From assembly GCF_045277565.1 (NCBI RefSeq), contig NZ_CP123584.1:2542001-2606000 (forward strand): a stretch of 64,000 bases of DNA. The letters run 5' to 3'. The position numbers were made by a program, and so were the translations under genes. Positions 63,001 to 64,000 of this stretch are shown here, in pieces. Source of the DNA: Aliisedimentitalea scapharcae. GTDB lineage: Bacteria; Pseudomonadota; Alphaproteobacteria; Rhodobacterales; Rhodobacteraceae. Each line of letters starts with the position of its first letter. Position 1 is the stretch's first letter. Below the pieces are notes generated by a model. That model ran no database searches, was not told where the DNA came from, and saw only the letters and a list, made by a program, of their open reading frames with translations.

Positions 63001-63350
63001 TGGAACGACTGGATGATCTCTCGGTACTCTTCCGGGTCAAGTTTCTGAGACAGTGCAGTTGAGCCGACCAGATCACAGAACATCACAGTTAACTGGCGTC
63101 GCTCGGCCTCGACGCGCATATGGGCATCCGCACCCTCATCGCCCAGGCCTTCTTCTCGAATACGATCTCTCGTGTCACGGATGCGAATTGCCTTCAATAT
63201 CCGACGGCGTGGGCCGAGAGGCAGGCCCATTTCCCTTAAATCGTCATCAGACAATTCGGAAAGATCGGCTGGCTCCAGCTCATTTTCAGAGAAGTTCGGG
63301 GCATATTTGGCCAGACCCAATTGGTCCAACCAGGTCGCGATGTCTGTCAT
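60036..63350 (-). CDS. SAM-domain adenylate/guanylate cyclase with ATPase and TPR region
   Basis: 1104 aa. N-terminal sterile-alpha-motif domain (about 1-60; WLDQLGLAKYAPNFSENEL). Class III cyclase domain (about 85-265) with both metal aspartates (FCDLVGST and YLGDGVLVYFG) and the Asn/Arg pair in PNLAARLQ, so it looks catalytically competent. Then a STAND-type ATPase with P-loop GEPGIGKSRL (near 320) and VFEDLHWVDP as Walker B, and a helical TPR-like half from about 640 to the end. Such proteins are thought to couple signal-dependent assembly to cyclic nucleotide output. It stands alone, with repeat copies on both sides. The signal is unknown. Confidence 0.92.
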   Translation of the reverse strand: MTDIATWLDQLGLAKYAPNFSENELEPADLSELSDDDLREMGLPLGPRRRILKAIRIRDTRDRIREEGLGDEGADAHMRVEAERRQLTVMFCDLVGSTALSQKLDPEEYREIIQSFQKAVSESVRRFDGYVAKYLGDGVLVYFGYPRAEEDDAELAVRGALASVSAVGQLNGTPDDPLQARVGIATGLVVAGDVVDGGVSEVAAISGPAPNLAARLQTVAAPGCVVIDETTYGLIKRLLKASALGQQVLKGISEPVAAWHVSGIRDVESRFEGRRSSALATFVGRDREMHTLIHCWNQAKMGEGQVVTISGEPGIGKSRLTEMLHDQLAESPHIRLRYQCSPHHTNSALYPVIAQLTHAAAIDADDPASRKLDKLETLLGRTTKNVDSVAGLFADLLSIPHEGRYAPHNLTPQARKKRTLEALRDQLLALSETQPVLMVFEDLHWVDPTTRELLDLIVARTQDKAVLMILTFRPEFQAPWVGQSCVTLMTLSRLAQKESITLVRNIAANTELDAKTLDEVAAMADGVPLFIEELTRALVEGGTTKAIPATIQALLLARLDRLGPAKKIAQIGAVIGREFGYRLVEIASKVDKTILRDQLDALTESQLIVVRGAYPNAIYTFKHALIQDAAYESLLKSSRRELHHRIGTVLEDRFPRTVDVEPEILAHHYAKAGLTETAVFHWHKAGRRAIERSANVEAISHLTEGIALLGELANTEERNLQELDLQMALGTPLMLTKGFAAPEVERTFSRALALSEQVGETSKRFSALWGVNYCYSVRSPGARPELPEQVFHLAQSEGDQTQRLVAHRVLGSALVLQARFTEALELLQQGLTLYDPEQHRSLAYVYGQDLGVVTRQWTAWALWFLGYPDQALSLSRETAVLAREISHPLTDVYIAGFTAIFHCFRREAALAGEIADKAAREAAEQGFGLFLTMATVVRGSLLTEGSMDDGIALLQDGLTGWRNTGAELFVPFYLALLAEAHCKAGQTAQGSVALDEAQIIADKGGADGERLWDAELSRIKGELLLGSSDPDQAEVCFQKALQIARSQRAKSWELRASVSLCLLWKSQGRRTQARELLQEIYDWFSEGFDTPDLVRAKALLEDLN

Positions 63351-63778
63351 CCATTGCCCCTTCCTCCTTGACGCTTATCACAACGGCGTGGTCAACGAAA
63401 GAACGAGGCTGGAGAGACACCGATATCTCATGCGGGTCAAAAGTAACGGCAGTCCGCTTCATTGGATGCTCGAATTGGAGCATGTCAACTCCGATAGCTA
63501 CCAGTTTTGCCAAATGATCCTCGCATCCGTTGCCACGGTCCGCATCCCGAAAGTTGACGCAACATTGCAAAACTCGCTTCCTGCCTACAGAAGCCATTGA
63601 CGGCCAGTACAGCATCCAGGGCTTGTGCCGATGCGGCTGGTTCAGCCCAAAGTAGGCATTGGCCAAACACGGTGACGCCCCGATTTAGAACGAACTTCAA
63701 ACCTCTTGTTTACATCGCATGCACTGTTACGGACCTGTCGCAGTTTGATGCCGCTCCTGTGAAAGCATTTATTGCACC
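63351..63778. repeat. Region upstream of cyclase with repeat blocks X and Y
   Basis: Promoter region for the cyclase, then block X (about 63555-63648) and block Y (63649-63745) directly joined. TTACATCGCATGCACTGTTACGG and CATTGGCCAAACACGG are shared with the copy at 59.6 kb. Frames reading through it on either strand are not supported as genes. Confidence 0.75.
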
Positions 63779-64000
63779 ATGGGAGACGAATATGGGTACG
63801 AAACGGATGGACGAATTTCGATGGGATGCAGTTCGGACATGCCGGCGGTTGCGGGCGGCGATGCCGGCCTGGGTCTCTGCGATCTGTCTTTCGACGTCTC
63901 GCGCCAGGAGGCTCAGGCCGATCCGTATCACATAATGTATCCTGGTTTTGACCCGGCTTTGGTGGGGACCGCCACGCGCCATGCCGTTGGCACAGGCAAT
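63779..64000 (+). CDS. Possible protein start, cut by window edge
   Basis: An ATG at 63779 opens a frame of 74 codons that is still open at the end of the window (MGDEYGYETDGRISMGC, later GLCDLSFDVSRQEAQADPYH). G/C at third positions rises after residue 17, as in genes of this genome, so an internal ATG (near 63839) may be the true start. I do not recognise the family. It begins directly after repeat block Y. Confidence 0.4.
   Translation, partial: MGDEYGYETDGRISMGCSSDMPAVAGGDAGLGLCDLSFDVSRQEAQADPYHIMYPGFDPALVGTATRHAVGTGN

Noticed and set aside
60036..63350. Cyclase protein as a CBASS/Pycsar-type phage defence system
   Set aside because: No effector, ubiquitin-like or nuclease gene is adjacent; SAM-cyclase-ATPase proteins are widespread in alphaproteobacteria without such partners.
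1..64000. CRISPR array or complete prophage
   Set aside because: No regularly spaced short repeats, cas genes, capsid, terminase or integrase genes were seen.

Overview
The window is about 64 kb of chromosome from an alphaproteobacterium of the order Rhodobacterales (Roseobacter/Ruegeria-type). I infer this from the gene families, not from a database search. The pointers are an alphaproteobacterial RNase E with a large acidic insertion in its S1 domain, the F1F0-ATPase zeta inhibitor (DUF1476), a DUF4169 / ribbon-helix-helix / small-protein trio after fumC, a methionine synthase built from separate proteins (homocysteine methyltransferase, corrinoid protein, DUF1638), and G+C-rich palindromic repeats between genes.

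The left part (1-28 kb) is mostly housekeeping: a 5'-truncated chromate transporter, an SspB-type ClpXP adaptor, fumarase C, a P450 / alpha-beta hydrolase pair, CcdA and a TusA-like protein, RNase E, a HAD phosphatase, the DctB/DctD two-component pair, purQ-purS-purC, the ATPase zeta subunit, the split methionine synthase genes, SufE, a lipoprotein, RNase D, purN-purM and a tRNA with a CAU anticodon.

From about 28.2 kb the character changes to accessory genes. An AraC regulator broken by one in-frame amber codon lies beside a + strand block (29.4-36.8 kb) of exported proteins: Tat-type M19 dipeptidase, YtkA-like protein, di-heme peroxidase, GYD protein, exported amidohydrolase, DUF3302 protein, HlyD-type protein and OprB-like porin. 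A one-module NRPS (C-A-PCP-TE) and an exported DUF1254 protein follow on the - strand. A tRNA-Gly(CCC) with an IS110-like transposase scrap next to it marks a likely insertion hot spot at 43.2 kb. Beyond it are an isoquinoline-1-oxidoreductase-like molybdenum hydroxylase with two SDR enzymes and a divergent AraC regulator, a DUF3604 protein, and a tightly overlapped TetR-controlled Rieske oxygenase operon (52.1-56.5 kb).

The right end (56.6-64 kb) is scarred. An IS3-family element with clear terminal inverted repeats lies between the headless remains of a LysR and an AraC gene, and its transposase is itself broken by a 41-bp palindromic insertion. An 1104-residue SAM-domain / nucleotide cyclase / ATPase / TPR protein is then flanked on both sides by copies of a two-block intergenic repeat. 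An open reading frame runs off the right edge.

No CRISPR array, rRNA operon, plasmid origin or complete prophage was seen. The items most worth a second look are the DctD regulator without a GAFTGA loop, the split methionine synthase locus, the exported enzyme/porin block, the lone NRPS module, the Rieske operon with a membrane ABC domain lacking an ATPase, and the layered mobile-element damage near 57-64 kb.
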